A DNA stretch of 35,698 bases from CAZVWV01 sp964631745. GTDB taxonomy: Bacteria > Bdellovibrionota_C > UBA2361 > JBGSMV01. How positions within the stretch are numbered: position 1 is the stretch's first letter; each line of letters starts with the position of its first letter. The DNA is taken from the NCBI GenBank assembly GCA_964631745.1, contig CAZVWV010000021.1, positions 1-35,698 on the forward strand. The letters are read 5' to 3'. Below, piece by piece: positions 16,557 to 23,679 of the stretch. The position numbers and the translations under genes are program-made. The notes under the pieces are model-generated. The model made no database searches. It worked only from the letters and a program-made list of their open reading frames with translations, and was not told the DNA's origin.

Positions 16557-19427
16557 TTAGGGCAGAACATACCAATTAAACTCATTGCTTGGCGCCGACC
16601 CGCTCGTTCCGATACGATTATTCTTAATCTGCGACGCCAATAGTTCCAATAGCTGCAACTTTCTGGGAGCAACAATTAGGGTCGGCTTTTGAACGCTCGC
16701 CAAGGTATCGTTTAGGAGGCTTAGTCCTTTAGCGCCTAGGTTAACGCCCTGGATGCCGGGCGCCATGAACGCAAAAGATTCATAATTGAATTCCTCATCT
16801 GTGGGGAAGAGATTAATCACGCTTCTAATATCTCCCAAATCGCTAACCAGCCTTGCTATATAATCTCGACGTTGATTTGAGAAAGTCGATTGATATCTCC
16901 CGAAATAGTAATTTAAATTCCAGTAAACGGAAGCACACAAAATAACTGTTAGCAACGACTTTAGCGTCCAGTTGGTAAGCCAATCCGATTGCTTCTCGCA
17001 AAATTTGGTTAAGCACAGGGCAGGAAATACCATCAAAAGCGGACTAAGCGGAGTAAAGCGGGGTGCAAAGGGCGGGTCGATTGTTAGCGCCCCGGCGAAC
17101 AAAAAAACTGCTAGGATTGTAATTAGTAGGAGCTGTTCTGCGGAATTCTTAAGTCTGCTGATCGACATTGAGAACCCAATCAATGCGGGGATCATAGTGA
17201 AGGGATCGAACAATAAGGTTTTAAAGCCATACTGAAGGCTGGTGTCAAAACCGGGGATGAAAAATCTAAGGGCATGTGTTAATTGGTGTGTTATAACCGG
17301 CCAGAAAGCCGTGCTGCCAACCACACTTGTCACGTGTGGTTTGTTGGAATCAGCAAATATCCACACATCGCGAGCTCGGGCCGCGAAAGTTTCCGGATGC
17401 TGGATAAAAAACCAAAGTTGAGGCAGATAGGTTATTAAGGCTAACCCGCCAAAAACTGCGAACCCTAATAGTACTTCTCTCGCATGGCTGCGATGGGAAA
17501 ATATTCTAAGCGCAATCCAAGTTAAGACCACAATCGGCATGAGAAAGGCTGAGGGGTAGGTTTGGAGGCTCAGTCCAAAAATTACCCCTGAGAGTCCGTA
17601 TAGGAAAAGAATTCTGTACTGGACGGCGAGCACGAAGAGCGCCAGGGTCCAGACAAGCAAAGCTGTGGCTTCCATGTTGTGAAAGCCGGCTCGGCTAAAA
17701 TGCAGATGAAAATGAAAGGCAGAATTCAGAATGAGAGCAATCAGCGCTACATTTTTGTTGAAGAGCTGCCGGGTAAGGAGATATCCTCCAGCTAAGCTTA
17801 TTAATCCAAAGAGCACAGCGCTTAGTCGCAGAGCTTCGAGTCCCGTGCCCCAAATATGCATCGGGAGACTGGTTAGAAAAAATCCCAGATTGGGGTGCAA
17901 GAGCCAGCCAACTCCAAAGAGGGCAGGTGTCTGGGGTAAGAGAAACTTTCTAGCTTCAAGCCCGCAACTCATTTCATCGTTGTGGAGCTGTATAGGAAAG
18001 GCGGAGAGTTGATACGTTCTAAAGTAGAAGGCCAAGGCCATCGCTAAAATAAAAAAGCCTGCTTCACTGCCGGGTATGTTTGCAAAAAAGCCCCGCCAGT
18101 TCGCCTTAGGCGGGCTGTAAAGCCAGAGTGCTCCCAGCGCAAAGCCTATCGAAAGCAGCCAAAAAGCTAGTGTGCTTTCATAACCTGTAGCGAACGAGTT
18201 TATGCCGATGCAAAGCAGGCATGCGCATAACGCCAGCCCTGTTAATACGAGCGGAAGTGCTTTAAGCAGGCCGGGCGGCACTTTGAACTTAAGATCTTGA
18301 AGGCCTTCAAGCAACTGTGGACTTCCCAGAGTGCCGGGGCTCGTCATCGGCGCGCTGACAGATCGTGCAAAATCCAGTAAAAACTTAGCGCCCAAAAGAA
18401 TAGAGATCGGATACAAAGGAAGCAGGTAGCGAGGAAACTTCACCTGGTATCTCCCAAACACAAGAAAGGTTGGAATAAGCAAGGCCAGTAAGATTAACTC
18501 TTCCGGATTTAGTTTTATAACTTGGCGTCGAATACAAGCCAGGATGCCTAGGGCAGCGGCTAAGGCCAGCGGCCACCCCATAGTGAACAGAAATATCTGC
18601 CGTAAGTGGTAAAAGTATGGGGCCGTGTGCTCGTATTGAATAGTATAAGGGGGGCGCCAAAGCCCTTGCACCATCGAGGTTTGTTCTTTTACCTGTCGGA
18701 TGAATTCAGTGTAATCCAGGAGAGAGTATGGTTGCACTGTTATAAAAGTGAGGGTGGCCACAGTTCCTAGAGCGCCAGCATAGGCTATGATTTTAACAGG
18801 GGACAGTCTGCGACCGGCGATAAGTAATAGCACGAAGGTGGTCCCGATTGGCGCCAGCAAAAACAGCGCGCTAACCTTAGTGGCTAAAGAAAGTCCAAAG
18901 AAGAACCCCACCCCAATCACGGCCGCAAAATCTCTGCTTCGATACAGCTCAAGCAGAGCCAACATAGTGGCCAGCACCAGGGTGGTGAGAATAACGTCTA
19001 CAGTATAGAAACGCGACAGCTGTAAATGAAGTACATTAAACGCCAAGAGCGCGGCTGCTGAGAGGGCCACGCTCTGGTCCTTATAGATTCCAAGCGAGAG
19101 ATAGTAAAGAAGCAGGACTCCCAATACGCCCACGAGCCCGCAAAGAACCCGGCCCACAAGAAATAACCCATCGTAATGAGTTAGCTGATCCGAAAAGAGT
19201 GAGGCCGCACGCGAAGAAAACCATAATAAATAATAAGGGAAGCTCCCATAAGCGAATGAATGCGGGTTCATATCAGCCAAAGAGAGCTTCTCCGCCACCA
19301 TAATCATGTGGCGCTCGTCAGGATGAATCCCTTGGCCGTGTGAGATGTTATAAAGCCGCAGGGTGCCTGCTATAACTAGCAAGGTCACAAGCAACACGAT
19401 CTCAATATTTTTTCTAAATAAAGTCAT
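16557..19427 (-). CDS. Double-module GT39 glycosyltransferase (two GT-C domains fused)
   Basis: A 956-residue polytopic membrane protein. Module 1 (about 1-355) has the DE motif at 37-38 (GIHPDERHM), FYTVDVILTTLV, and the last helix FPRYLLPLYPISILLG. It stops without the usual soluble C-terminal domain. A linker with two or three TM helices (about 385-440) joins module 2 (about 455-956). Module 2 has its own DE at 484-485 (LHNDEMSCGLEARKF), HPNLGFFLTSLP, HFSRAGFHNMEATALL, and a C-terminal soluble tail. Two acidic catalytic-type motifs in one chain suggest two transfer steps or an internal heterodimer. It is the first gene of the minus-strand cluster and has no strong RBS before ATG 19427. Donor and acceptor are unknown. 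Confidence 0.85.
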   Translation of the reverse strand: MTLFRKNIEIVLLVTLLVIAGTLRLYNISHGQGIHPDERHMIMVAEKLSLADMNPHSFAYGSFPYYLLWFSSRAASLFSDQLTHYDGLFLVGRVLCGLVGVLGVLLLYYLSLGIYKDQSVALSAAALLAFNVLHLQLSRFYTVDVILTTLVLATMLALLELYRSRDFAAVIGVGFFFGLSLATKVSALFLLAPIGTTFVLLLIAGRRLSPVKIIAYAGALGTVATLTFITVQPYSLLDYTEFIRQVKEQTSMVQGLWRPPYTIQYEHTAPYFYHLRQIFLFTMGWPLALAAALGILACIRRQVIKLNPEELILLALLIPTFLVFGRYQVKFPRYLLPLYPISILLGAKFLLDFARSVSAPMTSPGTLGSPQLLEGLQDLKFKVPPGLLKALPLVLTGLALCACLLCIGINSFATGYESTLAFWLLSIGFALGALWLYSPPKANWRGFFANIPGSEAGFFILAMALAFYFRTYQLSAFPIQLHNDEMSCGLEARKFLLPQTPALFGVGWLLHPNLGFFLTSLPMHIWGTGLEALRLSAVLFGLISLAGGYLLTRQLFNKNVALIALILNSAFHFHLHFSRAGFHNMEATALLVWTLALFVLAVQYRILFLYGLSGVIFGLSLQTYPSAFLMPIVVLTWIALRIFSHRSHAREVLLGFAVFGGLALITYLPQLWFFIQHPETFAARARDVWIFADSNKPHVTSVVGSTAFWPVITHQLTHALRFFIPGFDTSLQYGFKTLLFDPFTMIPALIGFSMSISRLKNSAEQLLLITILAVFLFAGALTIDPPFAPRFTPLSPLLMVFPALCLTKFCEKQSDWLTNWTLKSLLTVILCASVYWNLNYYFGRYQSTFSNQRRDYIARLVSDLGDIRSVINLFPTDEEFNYESFAFMAPGIQGVNLGAKGLSLLNDTLASVQKPTLIVAPRKLQLLELLASQIKNNRIGTSGSAPSNEFNWYVLP

Positions 19428-19448
19428 GGAACGGGATACCGTACTGGC

Positions 19449-19468
19449 GAAATACCACTGTGTATTTC
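19449..19468. promoter_or_regulatory. Inverted repeat upstream of the glycosyltransferase cluster
   Basis: GAAATAC (19449-19455) and GTATTTC (19462-19468) form a perfect 7-bp dyad with a 6-bp centre, ending 22 nt before the first cluster ATG (19427). The size and position suit an operator or a leader hairpin. No regulator gene is adjacent. Confidence 0.35.
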
Positions 19469-19548
19469 ACGGTAGCATTTTGGCAGCTAACAATAGCTTT
19501 GGCCAGATAAGAAGCCTGATGACTCAGATTCTGATTTTAGGCATAAGA

Positions 19549-19572
19549 GCAGGGGGCCAGTTGGCCCCCTGC
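19549..19572 (-). terminator. Terminator-like hairpin after the ECF sigma gene
   Basis: GCAGGGGGCC (19549-19558) and GGCCCCCTGC (19563-19572) form a perfect 10-bp GC-rich stem with an AGTT loop. It lies 44 nt past the minus-strand sigma gene stop (19616), and the downstream minus sequence begins TCTTAT. It probably separates the sigma gene from the glycosyltransferase cluster, which therefore needs its own promoter. Confidence 0.6.
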
Positions 19573-19615
19573 TTACCGGATTAGTCTTAGATCGTTCAGT
19601 GAAGCTCTGCGGTGT

Positions 19616-20254
19616 TTAGGCAGCTTTTCTAAATTCTTGGAGCGTATTTTGGTTATCCTGCACCTCTTCACTACGATAATCGTCGTAAAAATGCTGAAGC
19701 TTCCTTCTGAGCATCAGTCGTGATCGATGTAGCCGAGACTTCACCGCCGGAATGGAGATACTGAGCATCTCTCCAACTTCTTGGTTCGAAAGCCCATCCA
19801 CATCCCGCAATACAAAGATGGTCTTATACTCATTCGGCAGACCGGTAACCGCGCTCTCCAAGGCCTCGCGCAACTCATGTCTAGTGCACAAATAGTTCAT
19901 ATCTGAAGTATCGCTTCTAAGTTTACTCCAGTTTTCATCTCCGGAAGCGGAAATCTCGTCTAATGAGCTGGTAACGTGCTGTCGACGTTTTCTCAGTTTC
20001 ATAAAGGCCGTGTTCACGGTAATTCTGTACAACCAGCTCGAAAAGGCTGATTTACCCTGAAAGAGATGAATCTTATGAAAGATCGTGAGGAAGACGTCTT
20101 GCATGACTTCTTCGGCATCGTCTTGATTACGAGTGATACGCATGCAAAGGTTATGAACCTTTTCTGTATATCTTTCCAAGATCACACAAAATGCCTCTTT
20201 GTCTTTTGACTTGAAGGCTTCTATCAATTCCGCATCGCTCCGTTGATCCAACAT
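19616..20254 (-). CDS. RpoE-like ECF RNA polymerase sigma factor
   Basis: A 212-residue sigma-70-family ECF factor. Region 2 is visible at about 45-95 (QDDAEEVMQDVFLTIF, SAFSSWLYRITVNTAFMKLR), with the -10 recognition motif. Region 4 is at about 135-185 (LPNEYKTIFVLRDVDGLSNQ, then EVGEMLSISIPAVKSRLHRSR). The C-terminal tail extends about 25 residues past region 4. The perfect AGGAGG directly abuts the first ATG (20260) but sits 6 nt from the second ATG (20254), so the second is the likely start. No anti-sigma gene is adjacent. The gene is divergent from yggX and closed by a hairpin at 19549-19572. The regulon cannot be inferred. Confidence 0.92.
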   Translation of the reverse strand: MLDQRSDAELIEAFKSKDKEAFCVILERYTEKVHNLCMRITRNQDDAEEVMQDVFLTIFHKIHLFQGKSAFSSWLYRITVNTAFMKLRKRRQHVTSSLDEISASGDENWSKLRSDTSDMNYLCTRHELREALESAVTGLPNEYKTIFVLRDVDGLSNQEVGEMLSISIPAVKSRLHRSRLMLRRKLQHFYDDYRSEEVQDNQNTLQEFRKAA

Positions 20255-20360
20255 GTTCATCCTCCTAAAATGCCTGAACCACTTTGGCCCAGGTATCGAA
20301 CCTTATGAGCGTAACTTTGACAGAATTGCTAAGAGGAGTTGTCACAGCTTTGTAAATGGT

Positions 20361-20390
20361 TTGTCTTATTTAGGTAAAATCAGGTATAAT
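20361..20390 (+). promoter_or_regulatory. Sigma70-type promoter for yggX
   Basis: TTGTCT (20361-20366), an 18-nt spacer, and a consensus TATAAT (20385-20390). It sits 39 nt upstream of the yggX ATG, whose RBS is TTAGGAGAG. Confidence 0.6.
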
Positions 20391-20429
20391 TTTATTTAGT
20401 CAATAAGATAAGGCACTTAGGAGAGCGAA

Positions 20430-20717
20430 ATGAATGCAAGAATCGTAAAATGTAAAAAAATCGGCAAGGAGTTGCCGGGCCTTGATAAGCCCCCATTTCC
20501 CGGGAAGGTAGGTGCCTTAATATACGAGAGCATTTCCAAAGAGGGTTGGGCGCTTTGGCACGAAGATATGCAGATTAAAGTGCTTAACGAATATCGCTTA
20601 AATATGGCAGATCCCGAACATTTTAAAGTACTTGTGCGAGAGATGCTTAGGTTTTTGAACCTCGAAGACGGGAGCAGTTTGGACGTGGGAAACGAGAATA
20701 GGGGGCGTTCCTCTTAG
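20430..20717 (+). CDS. yggX: Fe(2+)-trafficking / Fe-S protection protein YggX
   Basis: A 95-residue cytosolic protein. It follows the YggX family almost end to end: IVKCKKIGKELPGLDKPPFP at the N-terminus with the conserved Cys at residue 8, then GALIYESISKEGWALW and LNEYRLNMADPE. It has about 15 extra C-terminal residues after the usual end (DGSSLDVGNENRGRSS). YggX protects iron-sulfur enzymes from oxidative damage and supplies or tracks ferrous iron. It is transcribed from its own TATAAT promoter and lies between two ECF sigma genes. The strong RBS (AGGAGAG) fixes the start. Confidence 0.92.
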   Translation: MNARIVKCKKIGKELPGLDKPPFPGKVGALIYESISKEGWALWHEDMQIKVLNEYRLNMADPEHFKVLVREMLRFLNLEDGSSLDVGNENRGRSS

Positions 20718-20735
20718 AGAATCCGCCTTGAGAGA

Positions 20736-20755
20736 GGCGAGTATTATTTCTCGCC
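20736..20755 (+). terminator. Weak hairpin after yggX
   Basis: GGCGAG (20736-20741) pairs with CTCGCC (20750-20755) across an AT-rich 8-nt loop, 18 nt past the yggX stop. There is no U-tract, so termination is uncertain. Confidence 0.3.
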
Positions 20756-20779
20756 AATGATTCACCCCAATGATTCACC
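20754..20779. repeat. 13-bp tandem duplication
   Basis: CCAATGATTCACC occurs twice in tandem (20754-20766 and 20767-20779), just upstream of the second ECF sigma gene and overlapping the base of the yggX hairpin. It could be a recent slippage duplication. Confidence 0.8.
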
Positions 20780-20785
20780 CCGGTC

Positions 20786-20810
20786 AACCCCCGCGCTTTT
20801 CCAAACGTTA
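20786..20810 (+). promoter_or_regulatory. Possible ECF-type autoregulatory promoter
   Basis: AACCC (20786-20790), a 15-nt spacer and CGTTA (20806-20810) resemble the 'AAC...CGT' layout of ECF promoters. The start codon of the sigma gene lies 26 nt downstream. Autoregulation is typical of such operons. The match is short and unproven. Confidence 0.25.
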
Positions 20811-20836
20811 ATCTAGAGCGAAATATACTGCGCCAT

Positions 20837-21304
20837 ATGATTGATTGGGATGAATTTGTAAATGAGAACAAGAAGCCAATCTTTGCTTATTGTCTTCAGT
20901 TTCTCGGAAATTACGCTGACGCGGAGGATGTCACCCAAGATGTTTTCGTGCGGTATTTTACTGATTCGCAACGTGGCCGCGAGATGCATCGCGGATGGTT
21001 GTACACGGTCGCAAGAAACGCCTGCATTGATAAGAGGCGTTGGTTTAAACGCTTCACGAGTTTTTTAAAAGACAGCCGCAGAGAATCCGTACCTATTAAA
21101 ATTTCAGATGATGTTCGAGATGTTTCTGAGCTTTTACCGCTTCTTTCTCCCCAACAAAAAGAGGTTTTCATCTTACGGCACTGGCATGGATTCTCAACGG
21201 CTGACGTGGCGGCCATGCTGGCGGTCAGCGAAGGAAGTATCAAAACGCAGCTTAAACGTGCCATTGAGAAAATAAAAAAAGGATTGAGCCATGAACAAGA
21301 TTGA
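20837..21304 (+). CDS. Short ECF sigma factor of an envelope-stress operon
   Basis: 155 residues, compact for an ECF factor. Region 2 includes DAEDVTQDVFVRYF (about 28-41) and HRGWLYTVARNACIDKRRW (51-69). Region 4 includes LSPQQKEVFILRHWHGFSTA (103-122) and MLAVSEGSIKTQLKRAIEKI (125-144). Its 3' end overlaps the next gene by 14 nt, implying translational coupling with a one-TM candidate anti-sigma factor. An LTxxQ periplasmic protein follows that. This three-gene layout parallels CnrH-CnrY-CnrX-type or CpxP/Spy-linked systems. No clear Shine-Dalgarno precedes ATG 20837. Confidence 0.9.
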   Translation: MIDWDEFVNENKKPIFAYCLQFLGNYADAEDVTQDVFVRYFTDSQRGREMHRGWLYTVARNACIDKRRWFKRFTSFLKDSRRESVPIKISDDVRDVSELLPLLSPQQKEVFILRHWHGFSTADVAAMLAVSEGSIKTQLKRAIEKIKKGLSHEQD

Positions 21305-21665
21305 TCCTGAATTGGAAAAACTTTGGGGGAACGATCAAGAGCTTTTGAAAAAGATAACAGAGATCTCTTGGCCGGATGTTCCAGCGCGGTTGTCGTTAAA
21401 ACTTACCCAAGTGCCGATTGAGAGAACGCACATCAAACAAAACGCGTCAGACGAACCGACCCCAATCCAGAGTTTTATGCGATATTGGAAGCCCGTGCTT
21501 CTTGGGGCCGTAACGGTTTGTACTCTTTGGGTGATCTCCGCGCGCGTTCCGGGGCAGCAACAGGCGTCTTTTGCTGCTGAAGATCTTGATAGTCTAGTAG
21601 AAGCGTATGTCATCGAAGATCAGGAGCCAGACGTTTTGTCTATCGATGACTTGAATATTTATTAG
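21291..21665 (+). CDS. Candidate single-pass anti-sigma factor
   Basis: 124 residues with a single TM segment at about 67-84 (WKPVLLGAVTVCTLWVIS). A cytoplasmic-type N-terminal part of about 65 residues precedes it, and an acidic C-terminal tail of about 40 residues follows (DLDSLVEAY, PDVLSIDDLN). There is no zinc-binding HxxxCxxC motif. Position supports the call: it overlaps the ECF gene by 14 nt, has AAAAGGA within the sigma coding sequence as RBS, and is followed by an LTxxQ sensor-like gene. By analogy with CnrY, the N-terminal part would bind sigma and the C-terminal tail would contact the periplasmic protein. No family is recognised by sequence, so the function is inferred from context. 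Confidence 0.6.
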   Translation: MNKIDPELEKLWGNDQELLKKITEISWPDVPARLSLKLTQVPIERTHIKQNASDEPTPIQSFMRYWKPVLLGAVTVCTLWVISARVPGQQQASFAAEDLDSLVEAYVIEDQEPDVLSIDDLNIY

Positions 21666-21676
21666 GAGACTGAGAG

Positions 21677-22156
21677 ATGAAGAAACTTATGATGCTCGCG
21701 GTATGCTTTTTAAACGCAACGGTCCTGATGGCGCAGTCGCCTGGATCTCAGGCGCCACAAAAGGGGCAGGGTCTTGGTTTCGGACGAGGTGGCGGCCCGC
21801 AGCAATTCTTTGAAGAGTTAAATTTAACTCAGGAGCAGAAAGATAAACTTAAGAACTTACGTGCCGGTCGCACTGGCAAGCGCGAAGAGATGCGAGGGTT
21901 GAGAGAGGCCAAGGAGCATTTCGAAGCCAGGATTAAAGACTATTCTGTTTCGGAATCGGATTTACGAAATGAAGCTAAGCAGCTCTCGGCCCTGCACACC
22001 GAGATGCAACAGAAACGGCTTGAACATCTGCTTGAACTCCGAAAAATCTTGACTTCCGAGCAGTTAGGCAAATTTATGGAGCGTATCCACCAAAAGCGGG
22101 CCGAATTTCGAGGTCGCTTGTTAGGCGGTGGTAAGGAAGGGGACGAGGTTGATTAA
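21677..22156 (+). CDS. Spy/CpxP-like LTxxQ periplasmic protein
   Basis: 159 residues with a signal peptide (1-19, cleavage near MAQ|S), a Gly-rich linker (28-40), then a highly charged helical region with two LTxxQ-type motifs: LTQEQ at 50-54 and LTSEQ at 125-129. This is the hallmark of the Spy/CpxP/CnrX/ZraP group, which are dimeric helical periplasmic chaperones or metal/stress sensors. It is the third gene of an ECF sigma operon, 11 nt after the anti-sigma candidate, with RBS AGGAG. The context suggests a periplasmic sensor or chaperone that feeds back on the sigma factor. His and Met residues occur in the helices (H107, M110, H117), but the CnrX metal-site spacing is not reproduced, so metal sensing is not assured. 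Confidence 0.82.
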   Translation: MKKLMMLAVCFLNATVLMAQSPGSQAPQKGQGLGFGRGGGPQQFFEELNLTQEQKDKLKNLRAGRTGKREEMRGLREAKEHFEARIKDYSVSESDLRNEAKQLSALHTEMQQKRLEHLLELRKILTSEQLGKFMERIHQKRAEFRGRLLGGGKEGDEVD

Positions 22157-22176
22157 GAGGCCCCGTATGGTAGAAT
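22149..22176 (+). promoter_or_regulatory. Possible sigma70 promoter for the 22231 gene
   Basis: TTGATT (22149-22154), a 16-nt spacer and TAGAAT (22171-22176). It overlaps the stop of the LTxxQ gene and lies 55 nt before the next ATG, so it could separate the downstream gene from the sigma operon. Confidence 0.45.
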
Positions 22177-22230
22177 CACTCTTCGGTAAGATAATTCGGG
22201 AAAATCCATCAAAATATCGGAGAGTGACTC

Positions 22231-22590
22231 ATGACCAATACAGCCTACGCACGTGATGAGAACGAGGAGATTTACGTTCGGAATATAGATGTATTGAACC
22301 CCGCGCCCGAGCTCTTACAGGTTCGCATGGCCGATGCTGGGCAGATATTCTACGCCCGGCCAAATGTGGTAGTGAGGGGGGTATTTTCAGATCTAGATTC
22401 TTTGAGCGCGTTCTCTCAAGATTTTACGTCTAGCTACTATTTAGTTTACCACCGCGACCGCCCCAACGCCTCGGCAGTATTTATAGAGCTTATACAGGGC
22501 AATGGCCCGGACATCTTCGAACCTAAGAGCTATGGCTCCTTGCCTTCACACGTGCAAGAGTTAGTGCCCCAGGAATTTATTAAGTTCTAA
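22231..22590 (+). CDS. Hypothetical soluble protein, 119 aa
   Basis: I do not recognise a family. The protein has no signal peptide or TM segment, is rich in aromatic residues and beta-prone (VRMADAGQIFYARPNVVVRG, SSYYLVYHRD), and ends VPQEFIKF. The ATG at 22231 is preceded by CGGAGAGTGACTC, a reasonable RBS, and by a candidate promoter. The neighbours are the ECF/LTxxQ operon upstream and an exported Cys-rich protein downstream. It is probably a real gene because of the RBS and lack of overlap, but its role is unknown. Confidence 0.65.
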   Translation: MTNTAYARDENEEIYVRNIDVLNPAPELLQVRMADAGQIFYARPNVVVRGVFSDLDSLSAFSQDFTSSYYLVYHRDRPNASAVFIELIQGNGPDIFEPKSYGSLPSHVQELVPQEFIKF

Positions 22591-22677
22591 CGCGAGTTGG
22601 TAGACCCCTTGAACAAGCCCGTTTGGCGCGCTATTCTTAGGGCTAATATTTAACATGCCAGATTAACAAGGCCACTT

Positions 22678-23295
22678 ATGCAGAAATTCTCTCAACTTCT
22701 AATTTCACCATTAGTCCTAGTAGTTTTATTATCTGCTTGGTCGCTGGAGACTCTGGTTTTTGCTGCTCCGGCATACGCAGCGCCAGGCAAGGTTTGGACG
22801 GCTGATGAGATACTGGCGGTAAGAAAATTGCGTTTCAACAATAGAAAGAAGGTTCGTTATTGTCAGGGCGGGGTCTTTAAACCGTGTGTCTGTCCTAGTT
22901 CTGTCACCAAGCTTGTTCAATATCGCCCTGCGGTTGCAGAGTGTAACGGCAAGGCCGCCATCATAGTTTCAGGCAAGTATACTAGCGCTTTCAGTGTAGT
23001 CGTGCGAGATCGTGAGAATAAGGACCGTTGGCCGGCGCAAGGATTCAACGGTTGCACGCCCTATGAAACGGACGTACTGGCATTGAATAAATGCAGCGCC
23101 TTTAAGGTGCAAAAAATTCTTGGTATCGAAGATCCCGTGGCCGATGCGGAGGTCCACTGCTTAGGGGCGTCAGGGTACTCCTCACTCTTCAGGCGCGTTT
23201 CGAGAATTACTATAAAGCTCGCCGATGTGCCTGATTCTCACAGCGATCCCTTGGTACGCTTATGCCTCTCGGGTCCCAAGGATCCGCTTAATTAG
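22678..23295 (+). CDS. Hypothetical exported Cys-rich protein, 205 aa
   Basis: The N-terminus is a strong signal peptide (residues 1-35: hydrophobic core LVLVVLLSAW and LETLVFA, cleavage near AYA|AP). The mature part of about 170 residues has eight Cys, including a CVC pair (CQGGVFKPCVCP at about 62-73), which suggests disulfides in the periplasm or outside the cell. It ends with ITIKLADVPDSHSDPLVRLC. No known family is recognised. An AAGG precedes the ATG. It converges on a lipoprotein gene 15 nt downstream with no obvious terminator between. Confidence 0.7.
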   Translation: MQKFSQLLISPLVLVVLLSAWSLETLVFAAPAYAAPGKVWTADEILAVRKLRFNNRKKVRYCQGGVFKPCVCPSSVTKLVQYRPAVAECNGKAAIIVSGKYTSAFSVVVRDRENKDRWPAQGFNGCTPYETDVLALNKCSAFKVQKILGIEDPVADAEVHCLGASGYSSLFRRVSRITIKLADVPDSHSDPLVRLCLSGPKDPLN

Positions 23296-23310
23296 CTTTC
23301 GCAATAGGCG

Positions 23311-23664
23311 CTACCCTTTGTTGGCGCCGATTGTCTTGCATCCGCCTTCCATATTATTCATATGCACGTCTATTAATTTAAGCGTGATGCCGTCTTTTAG
23401 ACCGGCTGGGCATTGGACTTGGTAAGTTCTAGTATAATCTTTATATTTTCTAGAGAAGGTTATCGAAGTTGTGCCTGGTGGCAATAGCCCGGAGTCGCCC
23501 GGCTTTAAAGTGTAAACGGCGCCGCCGCCGCGCACTTGCACTGTGTTATAGTGCTGATCTAACGAGGTGTTTTTAACCTGAATTCGACCTGGCGGAACTG
23601 ACCCCTGACATGAGCACAACAATAGCGCGCCGAGCAGTATGGCGATGTTTGAAAGTGCAGGCAT
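23311..23664 (-). CDS. Hypothetical small lipoprotein
   Basis: About 117 residues from ATG 23664; a TTG at 23676 would add four. A short hydrophobic leader (NIAILLGALLLCSC) ends in a lipobox-like LCSC, so lipid attachment at the second Cys is likely. The mature part is a small, beta-prone domain (RIQVKNTSLDQ, VYTLKPGDSGLLPPGTTSIT, KDYTRTYQVQC) like many carboxypeptidase-regulatory or Ig-like accessory folds, but I cannot assign a family. It is in tandem with the gene ending at 23680 and probably co-transcribed with it. No RBS is clear before the ATG. Confidence 0.6.
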   Translation of the reverse strand: MPALSNIAILLGALLLCSCQGSVPPGRIQVKNTSLDQHYNTVQVRGGGAVYTLKPGDSGLLPPGTTSITFSRKYKDYTRTYQVQCPAGLKDGITLKLIDVHMNNMEGGCKTIGANKG

Positions 23665-23679
23665 ATGAACGGTCAAGAT

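Noticed and set aside
21677..22156. Direct assignment of the LTxxQ protein as the metal sensor CnrX
   Set aside because: The two LTxxQ motifs support the superfamily only; the CnrX His/Met metal-site spacing is not seen.
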